Source: Tanypteryx hageni
Taxonomy: Eukaryota > Arthropoda > Insecta > Odonata > Petaluridae
Direction: 5' to 3'
Assembly: GCA_028673005.1 (NCBI GenBank)
Contig: CM054115.1
Span: forward strand, 55,290,407-55,354,406
DNA: 64,000 nt
Shown here: positions 1 through 47,514 of the stretch, one piece after another
Layout of the letters: the number at the start of each line of letters is the position of its first letter
Position numbering within the stretch: the first letter of the stretch is position 1
Position numbers and translations under genes: made by a program
The notes under the pieces: generated by a model
Databases searched by the model: none
What the model saw: the letters and a program-made list of their open reading frames with translations, nothing else
Told to the model about the DNA's origin: nothing

Positions 1-633
1 TGTTTATATAATCCACTATCCTTTTATAATAATTCTCAAGTGTCCATCTGTCTGTCCCAGTATTTTTGGACACTTCCAAATTGAATTAAGAGCTGAAACT
101 TTCACAATCATTAAACCCCCATGAGATGGTTTCTAGAAAAATCAAACATCCCGGAAAATGTCTCCGATTCGACTCCCGAAGACAGTTATATTTTCTCATA
201 AGCTGACACAGGATTTTCGATTTTTCAAGGTGCAAGGTTTATTTCCTTCATTCATTAAAATATGTAAATATGGACCGAATTTCTCCATATTTGTTTTATT
301 CAACGGCTAAAATTATAAAATATCTTATTCTTGCGATGTTTAGATATTACATGGAAGAATTTGTCAGAAAAACGCATTTCTTTTCGAAATTTTGTGGCTT
401 TTTTGTACTCTTTCTGGATGTTACCGAGGCGAACCTCATTGTTGCCTCCAATAAATTAGCGTCTATTGAGCCTTCAATTAGACGAAAGAATTGTGTTATT
501 CGCTTTGCGCAATGTCAAACGTAATGGATTACAACGTTAATAATTGAATATTATTATTCAGTAAATATACGAAGAGGAAGAATAATGGAGCTAAAGAGTG
601 GCAAATCAAGTCGTATATTGATGCCATTGCATT

Positions 634-636
<3 letters not shown>
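1..636. other. Non-coding flank, no gene seen
   Basis: AT-rich sequence with no exon or gene I can support. Around 50-90 there is a phrase (tctgtctgtccc followed by a hydrophobic-looking low-information stretch) of the kind seen in degraded interspersed repeats; similar wording recurs near 44290. The open frame at 270-524 has no recognisable domain. Confidence 0.5.

Positions 637-719
<83 letters not shown>
637..719. repeat. (AT)n microsatellite
   Basis: About 83 bp of uninterrupted TA dinucleotides. The long Ile/Tyr frame across it on the minus strand is only the translation of this repeat. It abuts the end of the piggyBac-type fragment at 722-972. Confidence 0.95.
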
Positions 720-721
<2 letters not shown>

Positions 722-972
722 AACACTTCCCTTGAGGTTGATGCCATTTTAATTATTACGGGTTGCAAAAACTAAGCCAAGTACAAAAATGCATAAAATA
801 AAAAAAAACTTGCGGCAGGCTCTGAAACTACACTCTTTCCTTGTTATAAGTAGACTCGTAAGATACCATCTGACGAGAGACCATGAACTACCAGCACTTA
901 TAAGAGAGCCTGACGAAAGAGTGTGATCGCGCTCTTGGCACTTTAGGCGATAGTTGCAAGGAGCGCAATCAT
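722..972 (-). mobile_element. piggyBac-type 5' end fragment
   Basis: Read on the minus strand this segment matches 41370-41600: both contain, in the same order, the phrases CTCCTTGCAACT, CCTAAAGTGC, GTGCTGGTAGTTCATGGTCT, CTCGTCAGATGG, ACAAGGAAAGAGT, TTTTATGCATTTT and GCAACCTCAAG (with small differences). The copy at 41.4 kb leads into a piggyBac-like reading frame, so this is probably the 5' non-coding part and first codons of the same family, inverted and truncated. No terminal repeat pair or TTAA duplication was identified, so the borders are approximate. Confidence 0.55.
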
Positions 973-2399
973 GCTTCTTTGCAGGGTTAAGCAAAAATCC
1001 ATCTAAAGTGAACCCAACCCTGCATATCTCAACAGTAACGTTAACGAGTTTAAAACTTCCTATGTTAGCCTCACTGCAAAAGACTGGAATTGCGGCAAAC
1101 CAATGTAAAAAACATAATAAAAGTGAAATAGAGATAAAGCTAATAAACATATAACTAGCTACAAATTTGTCTTTAAGCAGAGTGGAATGACTATCACTGA
1201 ACAGAGAGTGAAGTATGAATGAAGATAAATTAGAAAAATGTTGGGACCATAATAAAAGACCGTAGCATTTAGGAGTGTCATTTTAAAAAAATTCAAAAAC
1301 TAAAATTTTAGTCCCAAGATGCCATCTGTGCTATATCAAAAATGCTCGAAAGGAACATGCGCTAAACGAAGCATACCTGCTTAGGATATATGATATAAAC
1401 CTAAGGTACTTCTAGAAGTTTTTGCCTAAGTGTATGGACTTGAATATGTAAGGACAATAAAAATTATTCTGATGAAGATAAGACATCTGTTTGGCCCTCT
1501 TGAAGACTATTTTTGGGAGTTTTCTCTGGGATTGTCTGTGGTGTCTTCTCAGGGCTCTGTGGGGATGCAGTTTTCTTGTGGGTGAAAAGTTTGTCCAAAC
1601 AGCTGAATGAAAGCCCTAGAGCCATGTATAGACGACATGGTGTAAACAGCTTTTTTCTACTCAGGGACACACAAAACGTGTATTTACACCAAAGTCCTCA
1701 AGTTACAGAGTAACAAGGGTGCCAACAGCGTGTCGATGCAGATCTGCAGAAATATTTGGGAGAGAGGGGGAAATGGTAAAATATTTATAGCTTAAAATGG
1801 ATGTAGAGTGAGTGAGAGGTGACATATCTCCTCTCTGCCCGCAGATGGTTCTTCGGATCTGCTAGCTAATTGTTTTCATTCATGCATGTGCATTTGTTGA
1901 CACATACATAGCAAAGGGAAGAATCATAATTGTCTCTTTTGAAATATTGACAGTAATAAGGTGAGATCTGTTTATAAAACTTCATAAACAAGGCATTTCA
2001 AAGATATTTACAATGCAATATCTTGACCATGGCTAAAGATTGCCTTTGGATTTAAATATTGGTAGCGCCACTGTAGAGACGTCACCTGAGGCAGCATGAA
2101 TAGGCTCAGAATTTTTGTTGCTTTGGACGTTGTCGCGTGTGGTTATTTCGTGGTTAATTGTACCCTCCTGATTCAAATTCATCAACTTAAACATAAAGTG
2201 CTAGTTATTCAATTAATATGTTAATTTCACTGATATATAGTGTCCCCAAGTCGATAAGTTAGTTTTAAAAAGGAAATGTACGGAGTGTTAAACATTCAGA
2301 GTTTGATAGACCCAATGCTGGCATTGTCAGTGTAACTAAACAGGAAGACGATGAGAATGCCTGTGTCTGCTACTTCTGCAAGAGATGAGAATGAAAGGA
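973..2399. other. Non-coding, no gene seen
   Basis: No splice-flanked coding segment or recognisable domain. The two opposing frames at 1464-1713 overlap each other and resemble nothing known. Probably intergenic or 5' intron sequence with old repeat debris. Confidence 0.4.
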
Positions 2400-3420
2400 C
2401 TTATAAAACTAATTGTAACTTTTATGGTGAATCATATAGTCAATTTTGGATTTGTTTCAAATGTATTCACACCTTTGCCAGTTTGTGTTATTTTTAACAC
2501 GACACCAACAGTAGTATGAAGCCTTCATTTTGCAGGATCATTTGCTACATAACCACGCAGAATTGAAAGACAAACCAATAGATTATTTCAATTGAAAAGC
2601 TGCAAGCCTAGTTCAATGTGTAGATAGGATAACATTGTTTGCACAAGCTTCAATGAGAGCATTAAAAGCTTCATATGAATTAGCTCTACTTGCAGCAAAG
2701 GAAAAGAAGACTCACACAGCCATTGAGAGTCTCATAATTCTTGGGGCTTAAATGATAGCAGAAAGTATGTTTGGAAGTGAGGCTGTAGCTATCAAATCAA
2801 TTCCCAAATCAGACAGAACTATGTCCCGACATATACAAGAAATGGCAGATGATGTTCTGCAGCAAATTACACATGATATCATGGCTGGTAAAAGGTTTGC
2901 TTTGCAGTTAGATGAGTAAACGGATGTGTCATACGATTCTCAGACGATAATTTATGTACGATATTACAATGTCGAATCGGGTATTATGGATGAAATGCTA
3001 GCTTGTAAATTTGTAAAGGAACATACTACTGGAAAAGCGGGAATGCTGTGTCAGCATTTCTACTGATGGTGCTGCTGCAATGACAGACAGAAAAAGTGGC
3101 CTCTATGTGCTTGTTCAAAAACTTAATCCCAATATTAAATGAGCTCACTGCATCATCCATAAACAGGCATTAGTGGCAAAGGAAATGAGTGATCCTCTTC
3201 ATGAAACATTGTGCCATGCAGCAAAAGTTGTAAACTTCATTAAAAGTCATGCTTTAAATTTTCGTCTTTTCAAAGTTATGTGCGAAGAAATGGTATCTAC
3301 TGATACAGCATTGCTACTTCATACAGAGGTTATCTCGTGGATGAGTTCAGGCTCGTTTGTTTGAATTAAGACGTGAAGTTGAACGATTCCTTTTAGAAAT
3401 GAAATCTGTGAATTGCATTC
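2400..3420 (+). pseudogene. Dead ZBED5-like hAT transposase-derived gene
   Basis: Conceptual translation, with stops, follows the layout of the ZBED5/GTF2IRD2-type hAT family. A worn BED finger region (about 2440-2560) is followed by a segment with KASYELALLAAKEKKTHT (2668-2721). Next comes the catalytic-core-like stretch FALQLDE then stop then TDVSYDSQ (2899-2941), then STDGAAAMTDRKSGL and NPNIK then stop then AHCIIHKQALVAKEM, and finally KVVNFIKSHALNFRLFKVMC (3226-3285) and a tryptophan-containing HTEVISWMSSG. At least three in-frame stops and one or more frame changes show it is dead. The hATC dimerisation end is missing. Terminal inverted repeats were not found. The assignment rests on motif order and wording, not on an alignment I could run. 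Confidence 0.75.
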
Positions 3421-4771
3421 ATATTATTGAGTGTGGTAGCAGTAATGAGACTTTTTGGGTTTTTTTATGATGAGTAAGAACACTTAAAAATTTTGTGCTG
3501 CATCGCTGTTTTATAGTGCTTCATTTTTGCTTTTACATGTAAGTAAATGTAAAAAAAAACAATGGAATTGTTTCCTAAATTTTTAAATTCATAACCTTTG
3601 TGCCTCTTATAGTCTGATTTATATATTGTCACTTGGTTTTAATTTAAATGATTTATTGACTGAAATCTCCAGTGGTTGAAGTTTTTCCATAAAATAAGAT
3701 TATTTAATTTTTTAACTGTTAAAATCAAATTCCTTAGATATTGTATACCAAACATGATTTGTGCAAGAGACTAAAGTTTTTAAAAGTTTTTATACTGGTG
3801 ATAAATACTCATTTTCCTACATTTATTCCCCAAATGGAGCACACATTTGAAATGTCCCCAGCCAAGTGTTTAATACCATATTTACTTATGCTGCACAAAC
3901 CTTTTTCCCAAAATGTTGATAAGAAAAAGGGACCGTGTCAATTACAGCTGTGCCTTTTAAATGAGTTTTAAGTTCATAATTGTTACTGAAAATAAGCAGT
4001 TGTGTCATTAAAAGTTGACTATCAATTTCTACCTATACTTTTGCCAGAATAAATTGGCATCTGTGTTTGCCGAATTTATCGCGAGTCCTTGATGCTCCTT
4101 TAAAAAGAGGGGCAACTACTGAGGAGGAGATTTCTGCTTGCATTGGCATAAAGAGATCACCCAATTATGTCATTTAGGTATGAGGGAGAAGATGCTTAAC
4201 TTTGGCAGACCTTGTTTCAGAGAGGGTGAATCGGCCAACTTTTTTTAGAACACCAGACATCAACTTATTCCAGCACTAATTTTTCCCACCGGGGTGTGTG
4301 CTTGTGGTACATGAGGACTAGCGGTACACACTATAAATATGGTATTCTCCAAGTTGGTATTGGGTAGCAAAACCCTACTGGCTTAAGAGGAATACCCTTG
4401 ATAGATATTAAAGAACTAACCAAGGTTAAGGGTGCAGGAAAGCAATTAAGACCTCCCATTTTTCTCTTTAACATGCTGCTTCTTTCTCATCTGCTGTTAA
4501 CCTACCCTTTTGAACTAGCATAATGGCCCATATAAAATTACAGTAAACATAGTGAGACACTGACACAATTTTATTTAAATTTATTTAGGTAAATTATCTA
4601 ATCACAGATATAGGAATCAATGAGCCAAGTAAATATCAACAATTTATTTGGCACAAATTAAAATAAAAAATATACGTAATATTCTTGTAGCAGTTTCTGT
4701 GGCACAGTATTTAATATCTACTCGGTCTAATATTTATTTTGATGATTGAGTGTTTTTTTTAACAATTTCAG
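3421..4771. other. Non-coding, probably intron upstream of first visible exon
   Basis: No coding segment ending in a donor could be found that would supply the missing beginning of RRM1 (beta-1 strand with RNP2). The sequence is AT-rich. It ends in a polypyrimidine tract and the acceptor ttaacaatttcag at 4759-4771, which serves the exon at 4772. The rest is unremarkable. Confidence 0.5.
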
Positions 4772-39390
<34,619 letters not shown>

Positions 39391-39870
39391 AATATCTCCG
39401 TTTACATCTTTGTGTTAGATTGTCAATTGAAGAAAGTGAAGAAATCTTAGTGACAGAAAGAGGGTGGTTGAATTCTCAAACTTTTTTATGGCCAAAACTC
39501 CCTTGTAATCATATTGCTTTGAGGTGGCATTGTCCAACAAAGTATTTCATGGCATTAGCTTGAGGATGCCTGACTAAAATGTCATGAGATACATTAAAAC
39601 AAGTAGTTTTCCCTCTAAGCAGTAAGGTGACAAAGTGTGTGACTTAGCAACTTGCGTACATAATTCAGGGAATTAAGTGTTGTGTGTTGTCAGATTTTCT
39701 CCAGTTGAACGTTTGAACTTTTTGATTATTAGACCCTGTATAAATGTGTGAATGCTCGTGATGTGTTTTTTTTACAAATCAGTTTCTGAAGTGAGTATGT
39801 GTATGTATGAAAATTTGTTAGTGGTGCAACTTGAATAAATTCCAAATATTTCAGTTGAAAATTTGTTTCA
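39391..39870 (+). other. RBM5/10 3' UTR with poly(A) signal
   Basis: Non-coding after the stop. AATAAA at 39834-39839 is followed within 25-60 nt by T-rich sequence, so cleavage near 39855-39870 is likely, giving a UTR of about 470 nt. The UTR contains the second copy of the direct repeat (39644-39711). Confidence 0.65.
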
Positions 39871-40841
39871 TTTTTAATAACATTTTTCCTTTGCTACCTG
39901 TCTCCTGTGAAATATAATATTGATGACCCTTGAAATTCTATTCAAATATGTGCTGTTAAGTTCCATGGTGATAATCCATTGCAAAAGTATTGCACTAATC
40001 AACCATCAGTTGATAAACAAACTAGCATGTGTAACCCTTTACTGCATTATTTTTTAAAAATGCAATGGAAGTATTTTTTATAAAACCTATAAGATGGGTT
40101 GAATGCAGAAAAAAATACTTTAAAAATCTAAATAATGAGAAATTAGGTTTTTAAAAACCATTAAATATTTCAATGTCTTTTACACTGCTGTATCAGTTTT
40201 GTTTGCAATCTTAAGGTGGGATTAATATAATTATTACATATAAGAATTAGGTGATTCATCAGCACTATCGCTGGAAAATGATGAACGATAGGTCAAGCAT
40301 TGAGCACCACTGTAGAATAGGTTTAAGAAAGCCCTAATTTAACCATCAAGCAAAGTGACTGGATATTTATAGTGATTGAATAGGCCTTTGTTTACATAAT
40401 ACACTATCTACAACCTGTTGTGCCATAATGCCAAGGAAATGTATGCAAGAGGCATTTACAACAAAAAATATACTTGATATTATATGAAAACTTGAAGATT
40501 AAAAAATGTCTGTAGGACTGGTGCTTAAAGAAGAACAAAGAATTCCATAAAGGAGAAATTCTAATTCAGGAAGTTCCTTATCTATGCTATATTCCAGACA
40601 TGTTTGCCATTAGCCAGTCGTCTTATAACAGTACTCTCTTGGAGGGTAAAGCGGTGATCAGGTTTTCTCGCAGTTGATCGGATGAAACCCCTTCCTCTAC
40701 CTCCTCCCACATTGCTCATCGTAATGGTTCACGTGCAAGACACATGATGTCATGGCAAACACATTTGGAATGGAGTATAATGTGGGCAGACTATATGGTT
40801 CATGTTACTGGGATTTGGCTGTTTTACAAGTAGAATACATG
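39871..40841. other. Intergenic, nothing recognised
   Basis: AT-rich, no coding segment or repeat I can name. Confidence 0.45.
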
Positions 40842-41078
40842 CAGTGGCAGATTTAGGCATTCCGGGAGCCCTACTATCTGAACATATAATGAAACCTCAA
40901 CTATCCCTTTATTTGACCCCTATTAATGTTCGTTTTAATAAATCAAGTATTGCAGTGCAAAAAAAGTATTTTTATTTATGGTTTTTATAATAAGATATTT
41001 AATATTTCTGAGATTACACATTTTTTCGAGGCCCCTTACTTCAAGGGGTCCCTGGTGACCCCCCTTAAATCTGCCAGA
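40842..41078. mobile_element. hAT MITE (237 bp)
   Basis: Perfect 8-bp target duplication AATACATG (40834-40841 and 41079-41086). Ends CAGTGGCAGATTTAGG and, reverse-complemented, CTCTGGCAGATTTAAGG. Internal aggcattccgggagccc and ggggtccctggtgacccc. Non-coding. Related in end sequence to 37246-37765 and to the termini at 25152 and 46186. Confidence 0.9.
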
Positions 41079-41355
41079 GAATACATGCTCTAATCAATGA
41101 AACATTCAACTACTTTATCCTAACCACAGATTGGTTTAACCCTGCAGGCAATTGGTCCACTGACATAAAATAATGGCTAACCTTTCTCAGCTTAAAACCA
41201 ATCTTTGAAGAAAGGAATGAAAACTGAATTTCCGCTGAATAATTCGGTTTAACTCATAAAATTATACAAAAATGTAGCATATGGCACTAATGAAATATTT
41301 TAGTAGGAACGTGAGCCACCAGGGCAAACAAATATTTAAAATACTTAATATTGAC

Positions 41356-42388
41356 CATTAGAGTGCCAGGGAGCATTATCGCACTCCTTGCAACTCTTGC
41401 CTAAAGTGCTAGGATCGCAATAGCGCTCCCTTTGCAGATTCTCATGTAAGTGCTGGTAGTTCATGGTCTCTCGTCAGATGGCAGTCTGCATATGACAAGG
41501 AAAGAGTTTCACAATCTGCCATTAGTTTTTGTCTCATTAGTTTTGTTTTGATTTTATGCATTTTGGAACGACCTAGTTTTTGCAACCTCAAGAGAAGTTT
41601 TTGACAATGATGAAGATATAGCAGATTATATAAATACTCTTGGTGACGATGATGATTATGTCAATTCTGGTGATGAAATGCAAACTTCCACAAGTTGTGA
41701 ACATCGTTTCATAATTTCAGACACAGAAAGCAACGATAGTGACATCATTGTCCGTCATAGATGTGGTATTGCAGTTATGACTGAAAGTTCAGATAGTGAA
41801 AGTGTTATTGACAGTGAGGAAGGTGACAACAATATTGATAATAGTGAACAAATCCCAGTATATTAATAAATTCAAGCAGACCATGATACACAATTCCAGC
41901 CCTCTCCTTTATTCCTTGCAACACCTGGTCCAAAACATGCTCCACCCCATGATGCCAAACCTATCCAATATTTCTAAATGTTTTTCACTATTTCCCTTTG
42001 GAGTCTAATAGTGAATGAAACTAACAGATATGCAAATCAGTTTCTTGACTCACAACAGCAAATATCACCTAATGCTAGAGTTAAGCAGTGGAGGCCTGTT
42101 ACTGTCACAGAAATGAAGGCATTTGTGGCAGTACTATTGGAAATGGGAATTCTTTATTTGTTCTCACTTTGCTTATATAACTCATTTATAATGAGCATGG
42201 TTATAATGAGATCTCGGCTATTGCGAGCAAGCAGAGGAGAAGTGGTTGGAAATAATGTATTTTATGAGCAACATTTCACGGTTACAGCGATCACAGCAGT
42301 AGAGAACTTCATGGGTATAACGAGCAAATCTCTCTTGCCGAGAGCAATTTTAAACCCTTTTAATGATATTGACAGTCAACATTCATAG
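41356..42388 (+). pseudogene. piggyBac-like transposase fragment
   Basis: The 5' region (41370-41600) matches the inverted fragment at 722-972. An acidic N-terminal segment (41678-41866, ESNDSDIIV and SESVIDSEEGDN) is followed after a frame break by FFTISLWSLIVNETNRYANQ and WRPVTVTEMKAFVAVLLEMGI (41978-42160). This is the DDE_Tnp_1_7 entry block of piggyBac transposases (D/E-x-W-x2-I-V-x-E-T-N-R-Y-A and K-x-F-x-G). After that the frame becomes unrelated repeat sequence, so the catalytic domain is lost. Confidence 0.78.
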
Positions 42389-42533
42389 TGTGTTTGGTTC
42401 GATTTCCATTCTTAGAATCTCATTTAGTTTAGGCACATCACCCATGAAGAGCAGAGGCCTCCTTCCAGTGGCATAGCGGACGTCCCCACAGATCCCGTGC
42501 AGCGGGGATGCTGAGGGCCTTCGGGGGCCTCTG

Positions 42534-43557
42534 TAGGGTTGCCACCTGTTCTGTTTTCACCCGAACTGTTCGGTAATCAGAAAAACTGTTTGATGTTCGG
42601 TACCGATGCTTTACCGAACAGTTAGATAATTTGGAAAAATTTTAGGTGTTCGGTATCCATCGTACATACTACACCCATAGATTGCTTGTGTGGAAGGATG
42701 ATAAGTGAATTCATTAGTGAGAAGAATTGAGAAAAATCATCTACGCTAAGGAAATGCTACAGCATCTGGTAAATACGAAATAATGTATGTTTTTGAAGGG
42801 ACTGACTTAAATCTACATAAATCTGAGAAAATATACAAGAAAAAATCTATACATGGCATGTTTTGTAAGTTTCCTCATACAAATATTGCTATAATAGATC
42901 CATGATGAGATATCAATGAAATGTGTAATACACAAAAATGAAATCTAAATCAATTTTTATTCCATTTTCTCCATCATATCAGCTCTCTTGGAGCATATGG
43001 TCAAAATTTGGAATTCAGTGACAGCTTTTTTGTGATGCCTAACACTTTCAGGGTCGAAAATGCTATGATAAAACCTCTGCCAATTATTTTTAATAAACAA
43101 ACTAATAAATTACAAATATAGAGGTGAGTCGACCTCCTCAGGTGCCTATCCAAATGGGCACCAAAATTTGATACCAATGAAAACTTATTTCGATATATTC
43201 ACTTCTAAAGAATGTTAAAAAGATCTATCTTTTCGGTGTTTATATTGGGTATTGGGCTATGTATTAACAGTTTTTTTGCTACAAAATTAAAGGTCTATTT
43301 TATTTGTATCAGGTGAAAGATTGTCCAGACTGCAAAAGTGTTTTCTTGTCTGCTTTAAAAATTATTACTATTTCAATAATTTTAATGATTAGTCACAGAA
43401 AGATGCATAGAAACTTCTAAATAGTACAATTAATCCAGTTAGGAAATGTAATTTACACTGTTCGGTTTTGTTCGTGATATGTTCAGTTATGTTCGTAGTT
43501 TTTTAGAAATGTTATTAGAATGTTTGGGAATCAGGTCCAAAAAAGGTGGCAACCCTA
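42534..43557. mobile_element. hAT-type MITE (1.0 kb), TAGGGTTGCCACC ends
   Basis: Ends TAGGGTTGCCACCTGTTC and, reverse-complemented, TAGGGTTGCCACCTTTTTTG. Flanking 8-mers GGCCTCTG (42526-42533) and GGTCTCTG (43558-43565) match at seven of eight positions, as expected of an aged hAT duplication. Subterminal gttcggt phrases are repeated near both ends (ctgttcggtaatc, gatgttcggtacc; actgttcggttttgttcg). Non-coding. Confidence 0.82.
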
Positions 43558-43614
43558 GGTCTCTGCCTCCTTCGAATCTGAATAGTGCAGCCAGTGGGTG
43601 CACCTGCACATTGT

Positions 43615-43897
43615 TTGAGCATTTTGTTTTCTCTACCCAATCTCCCAATTCTCTCTTTCATCTCTTCCCTAATGTTATTGATTCTCAGAAGATCTAGGGA
43701 GTGGAGAAAACACATGTACATTGAGCATTTTGTTTTCTTTCCACAATCTCCTTAACCTCTCTTTCATCTCTTCTCTAATGTTATTGATTCTCAGAAGATC
43801 TAGGGAGTGGAGAAAACACATGTACATTGAGCATTTTGTTTTCTTTCCACAATCTCCTTAACCTCTCTTTCATCTCTTCTCTAATGTTACTGACAGG
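43615..43897 (+). repeat. Tandem repeat, about 106-bp unit, 2.6 copies
   Basis: Units start at 43615, 43722 and 43827 with ttgagcattttgttttct. The second and third share agatctagggagtggag and cctctctttcatctcttc almost without change. The GA/CT-rich bias suggests a minisatellite. Confidence 0.92.
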
Positions 43898-45696
43898 AAC
43901 ATTTTCCAGTTTTAGTTAAAGATGGATATTTAGTATTGATAATTGTTTTTCAATAACATACATGTTACATATTAAAAAATGCACACCTATTATGAGAAAC
44001 AGCTAAAGTTCCTTCATTTCTTCTTATAGAACTTTATTGTTTGCATTAAGTTACTTATTCCGTGATCTTTCAAGTTTACAAATTTCGTTGAGTTTTCTAT
44101 ATTGAACTGCCTTTTTGTATATTTGTCTGTAATGCATAGCACTCTGTCAAAGTGTTAAAGTAATTTAAGACTGGCTAAAATTTGTTTACCTTTAAGTTTA
44201 CCTTTTCATTGGATAATAATATCCATACATACAATAGTCCCCACTCAGTGAATTTTTAGCCTACTTTCCAGAATGGAAATAGGCTTATAGTTTTGTCATT
44301 GTGTTTGTTTGTCTGTCCGCCTCCCCCTATTAACTTTTGAACCAATACACCGATTTTAATGAAACTTGGTGGAAATCTCTTGCTACATGGGCCGAGCTCC
44401 AGAGGATAGTTTTTGTTGCGAAGATTGAAGTCCCGGGTTCGATTCCAGGAACGAACCATTACTGCTTTTTTATTCTGACAGCTTTGTAAGCATGCTAAAA
44501 CAAAGGTTAATGACGGCAATGCTCTCCACCCCATAGGTGCCGTGGAAGTGAGAGCAACATCTGTACAGAACTGTGACCATAAAGACACAGGCTTTGGTGG
44601 TCCGCAATGAATTCCTCTTTTTCTTTTATTTGGCCAAAGTCACCAATGAATAAGAGTGCGATATCCTATAAGGTGATATACTTTTTTTTGTTCCGAAAAA
44701 TTTAATCCATTCAAAGCAGATGTCGCTGACATGTTTTGTAGCCCTATTTGATGATATATTTACCACATCATTTGAAATCATACTGTTGGACGTAGGAAGT
44801 GATGAGCCCAGTGCTATAATCCAACCTGGGACATGGTACCACAAACTCCAATGTCCTCACTATCATGCAAAGGACCATCTCTTCAAGTGGGATCAAAAAG
44901 GTTAATCATATAAATATTTACCTATTTGCATTACCGACAAAACACCCCTTGAGACAAATAAGTGGGAACTTTACATTGAAATGTCAGCTTGATAACTGAT
45001 TCCATATTGATAAATTTGTCATTTAATCACAAATCCACTCAAGTCCCATATGCATTATGGAACAAGAAATTTTAATGTGTCGAGGATTAATGTCTCTGAG
45101 GTATGTTATGCTGACCCTGATGTGGCCATATGAATTCATAAGAAAATACGTTAGATATCCAATTTCAATCCTAAACTGAGAAAATTGAAGTGTTAAATGA
45201 AAGAAACTCATTGCAATTGTCACTTTCCTATTTCTAACAAAAGCAATAAATGTAGTCGAACATTCAAGGATGGAAATTCTAATAAGATAACCTTGGTTCC
45301 TGCCTTAATACCTGGAACCAATGTATTTTTTATTCGTTAAAATTGCATGTACTATTATAAATGAATCCTTACAGTGTGCCTAAAGACTGCATAATATTTA
45401 CAGTTACATATTACAATTACAAAGAAATGTGGTTCGAAGACCCTATAGGGCCAATATAACCACGATTTTTTTGGCAGGCCACTATCCAATTTTTCTTAAC
45501 ATCCTGTTTTAATTGATAACTAAAGCTAATTTAAATTATAACAAAAATAAACAGAAATGTTAAAAACAATAACAAACTTAAGCAGATTTATTTTAATGAC
45601 ATTTGAAATATTAAAAAAGAAAAATATCTCCATTTGATTTTTTAATTTGCTTTTCATTTAAGAATTTCTCAATATTAGGACTGTTTTTTGACATCA
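43898..45696. other. Intergenic with repeat debris
   Basis: Contains a stretch at 44260-44470 with gtttgtctgtccgcctcc, tgaaccaatacaccgatttt and a B-box-like GGGTTCGATTCC (44434-44445). This is wording typical of short interspersed repeats but not delimitable here. Nothing else is recognised. Confidence 0.4.
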
Positions 45697-46186
45697 TTAA
45701 CAAAGTTCATTGTTGAAAACATCTGTCACAAAGGTAGTTATATCAAAATTTGCACACAGACGCAGTGGGTGGTCATGCAGTTTAGGGTGGTTGTTTTCGC
45801 GAGCAAATTTCCAAAAAGCTTTTAAATCTGGGAAAGTTGATGACTTACAAAGCTCGCAAAATTTTGTTATGAGGTCTGAGTGATTCTTAATTTCAGAAAT
45901 TTCCAATTGGATTTTTGGTGGATATTGAAGGGTGAGAAGGCTGGAGAAAACGGAAGAGAGGGCAAACATAAGACAGTTGGAAAATACCAAAACAACCGCG
46001 AATGGCCCCATGGAAAATATTTTGTGACCACCCAGTCCAGACATCTTGCCTATGACACTGGGAGGCCGCCGCCGCACGTGCATAACTCAAATATCTTTAG
46101 AAAACGGAAAAGCAACGTATTAACCACTTGGCGGCCTCGGCCCACCGGGATTTTGCCCGGTGTCCCGGCGGCCCAATCCGCCCCTG
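45697..46186 (-). pseudogene. hAT (ZBED5/SCAND3-type) remnant with terminus
   Basis: On the minus strand 45697-45935 reads PPKIQLEISEIKNHSDLITK then FWKFARENNHPKL, resembling the C-terminal region of ZBED5-type hAT proteins (QLE-x-x-x-I-x-N/D-x-x-L, F-W-x-F). The right border is cggcggcccaatccgcccctg ending at 46186, an inverted hAT terminus matching 25152. Candidate flanking 8-mer GTGCTATT (46187-46194); the other end was not found. Confidence 0.5.
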
Positions 46187-47514
46187 GTGCTATTGCCCGC
46201 GTAAAGGAACGTCAAGATCATGCGCGGATCCAAGGGAGGGGGGGGGGGGGCGATCGCCCCCCCCCTGGGTATTCTCTCGGACAAGAGAATAAGCAGGCTG
46301 TCAGGTGGCGGGATGGTTTCTTCAGTAGGCTTAGGTTATTGAATAGATTCTTCTTCGAAATTTCCCATGCTTCTTGTCTTTATTTCGCTGCCGACGTATT
46401 GTCCTAGCAAAAAGGGTCTGTTGGAGATAGTGTCACCCTGGGCGGTGCTGAAACTTGTTAATTGGGGTGGTGGGGAGGAGAATGGGATTCCCAGGATTTT
46501 CAAGGAATGGCGAGTGAAGGGGAAGGAACCTACCCACGTGGGACATTGCCTTCGAATGCGCTCAATGTGCGCACTCCGGTCGCCTTTTGGAGAACCCTCG
46601 CACCGGGTGCAGTAAAGATAGTATCATATGAATCCTATCTCTTTCGAACCGCGAGTAGGGGCGATGGCCATGTCAACGACCTACGCTATCGGCTAGGTGC
46701 CGGTAAAAGGATGAAACAAAGCCATCGGTTTATGCCTTGGTTCTCCTTCCACCCTCATTCACTGGTGTCGGTTCGTTTTGTTCTTACGAATGGCTATAAT
46801 TTAAGAAGCTTTTTAGATGTCTCTTCTTGGGTTTAACCAAAAGGACTACAATGATATTTCTAAATACAAATTTTGGAATTTACCCCTCCCCCCGTTTGCT
46901 TAGAGTGCTTCCCCACTTCTGAGCTCTTCCATCTCCCAAAATCCTTTATAAGGGACCTTTCTCTATCTTGGGTTTTCCCGTCATTGTTTTTAAGAGCTTC
47001 CGAGCGTTTTAAGATAATTCATTCAGTCATTCGCTAGCGCGTGTGTGATAGTTTGCCGGAGAAGTGCTATAAGTTGCAAGTGTCGCAGAATATATTCGGT
47101 ACAGTCGGTACAGATAATCAGGTTTTGCGTTTTATCGTGTCCCACAATTTAGCATTACAGCAGCAGTTCTACAAGTATTCGAAATACCATCACTTCAAGA
47201 GTGATTATTACTTCTTTGGAGATAGTCGACGAACATGCAGCGGAAGAATTCTACAATTATCTGTAAGTGATTTCTTACGAAGTTTTTATTGTTTATTTTC
47301 TCTATATTCGAATTCAAATCACTAAAAATGCAACAATCAATGTCTGATAAAAGTATTATTATTTTAAAAATTATTCCGTGGAATTTATCTTTAAAAGGGA
47401 ATTTATATATTTAGTATATATATATTTTATTCAGCATTGAAGATGTATAGTTAAATTTTGTATATTATTTGCGTGAATCATTATTTGAACATTTTCAGAT
47501 ATACCTTGATTAAA

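Noticed and set aside
529..768. 79-codon minus-strand frame rich in Ile-Tyr
   Set aside because: It is the translation of the (AT)n microsatellite at 637-719.
749..1150. 133-codon minus-strand frame with a hydrophobic start
   Set aside because: It runs through the piggyBac-type fragment that matches 41.4 kb, where the aligned sequence is non-coding leader. No domain.
1464..1713. Two overlapping opposite-strand frames
   Set aside because: They share the same bases on both strands, have no domain and no splice context.
4095..4145. A frame reading LKRGATTEEE that could precede ILQDV in RRM1
   Set aside because: No donor follows GAGGAGGAG (next bases are ATTTCT), and upstream codons do not read as RNP2. 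Judged coincidence.
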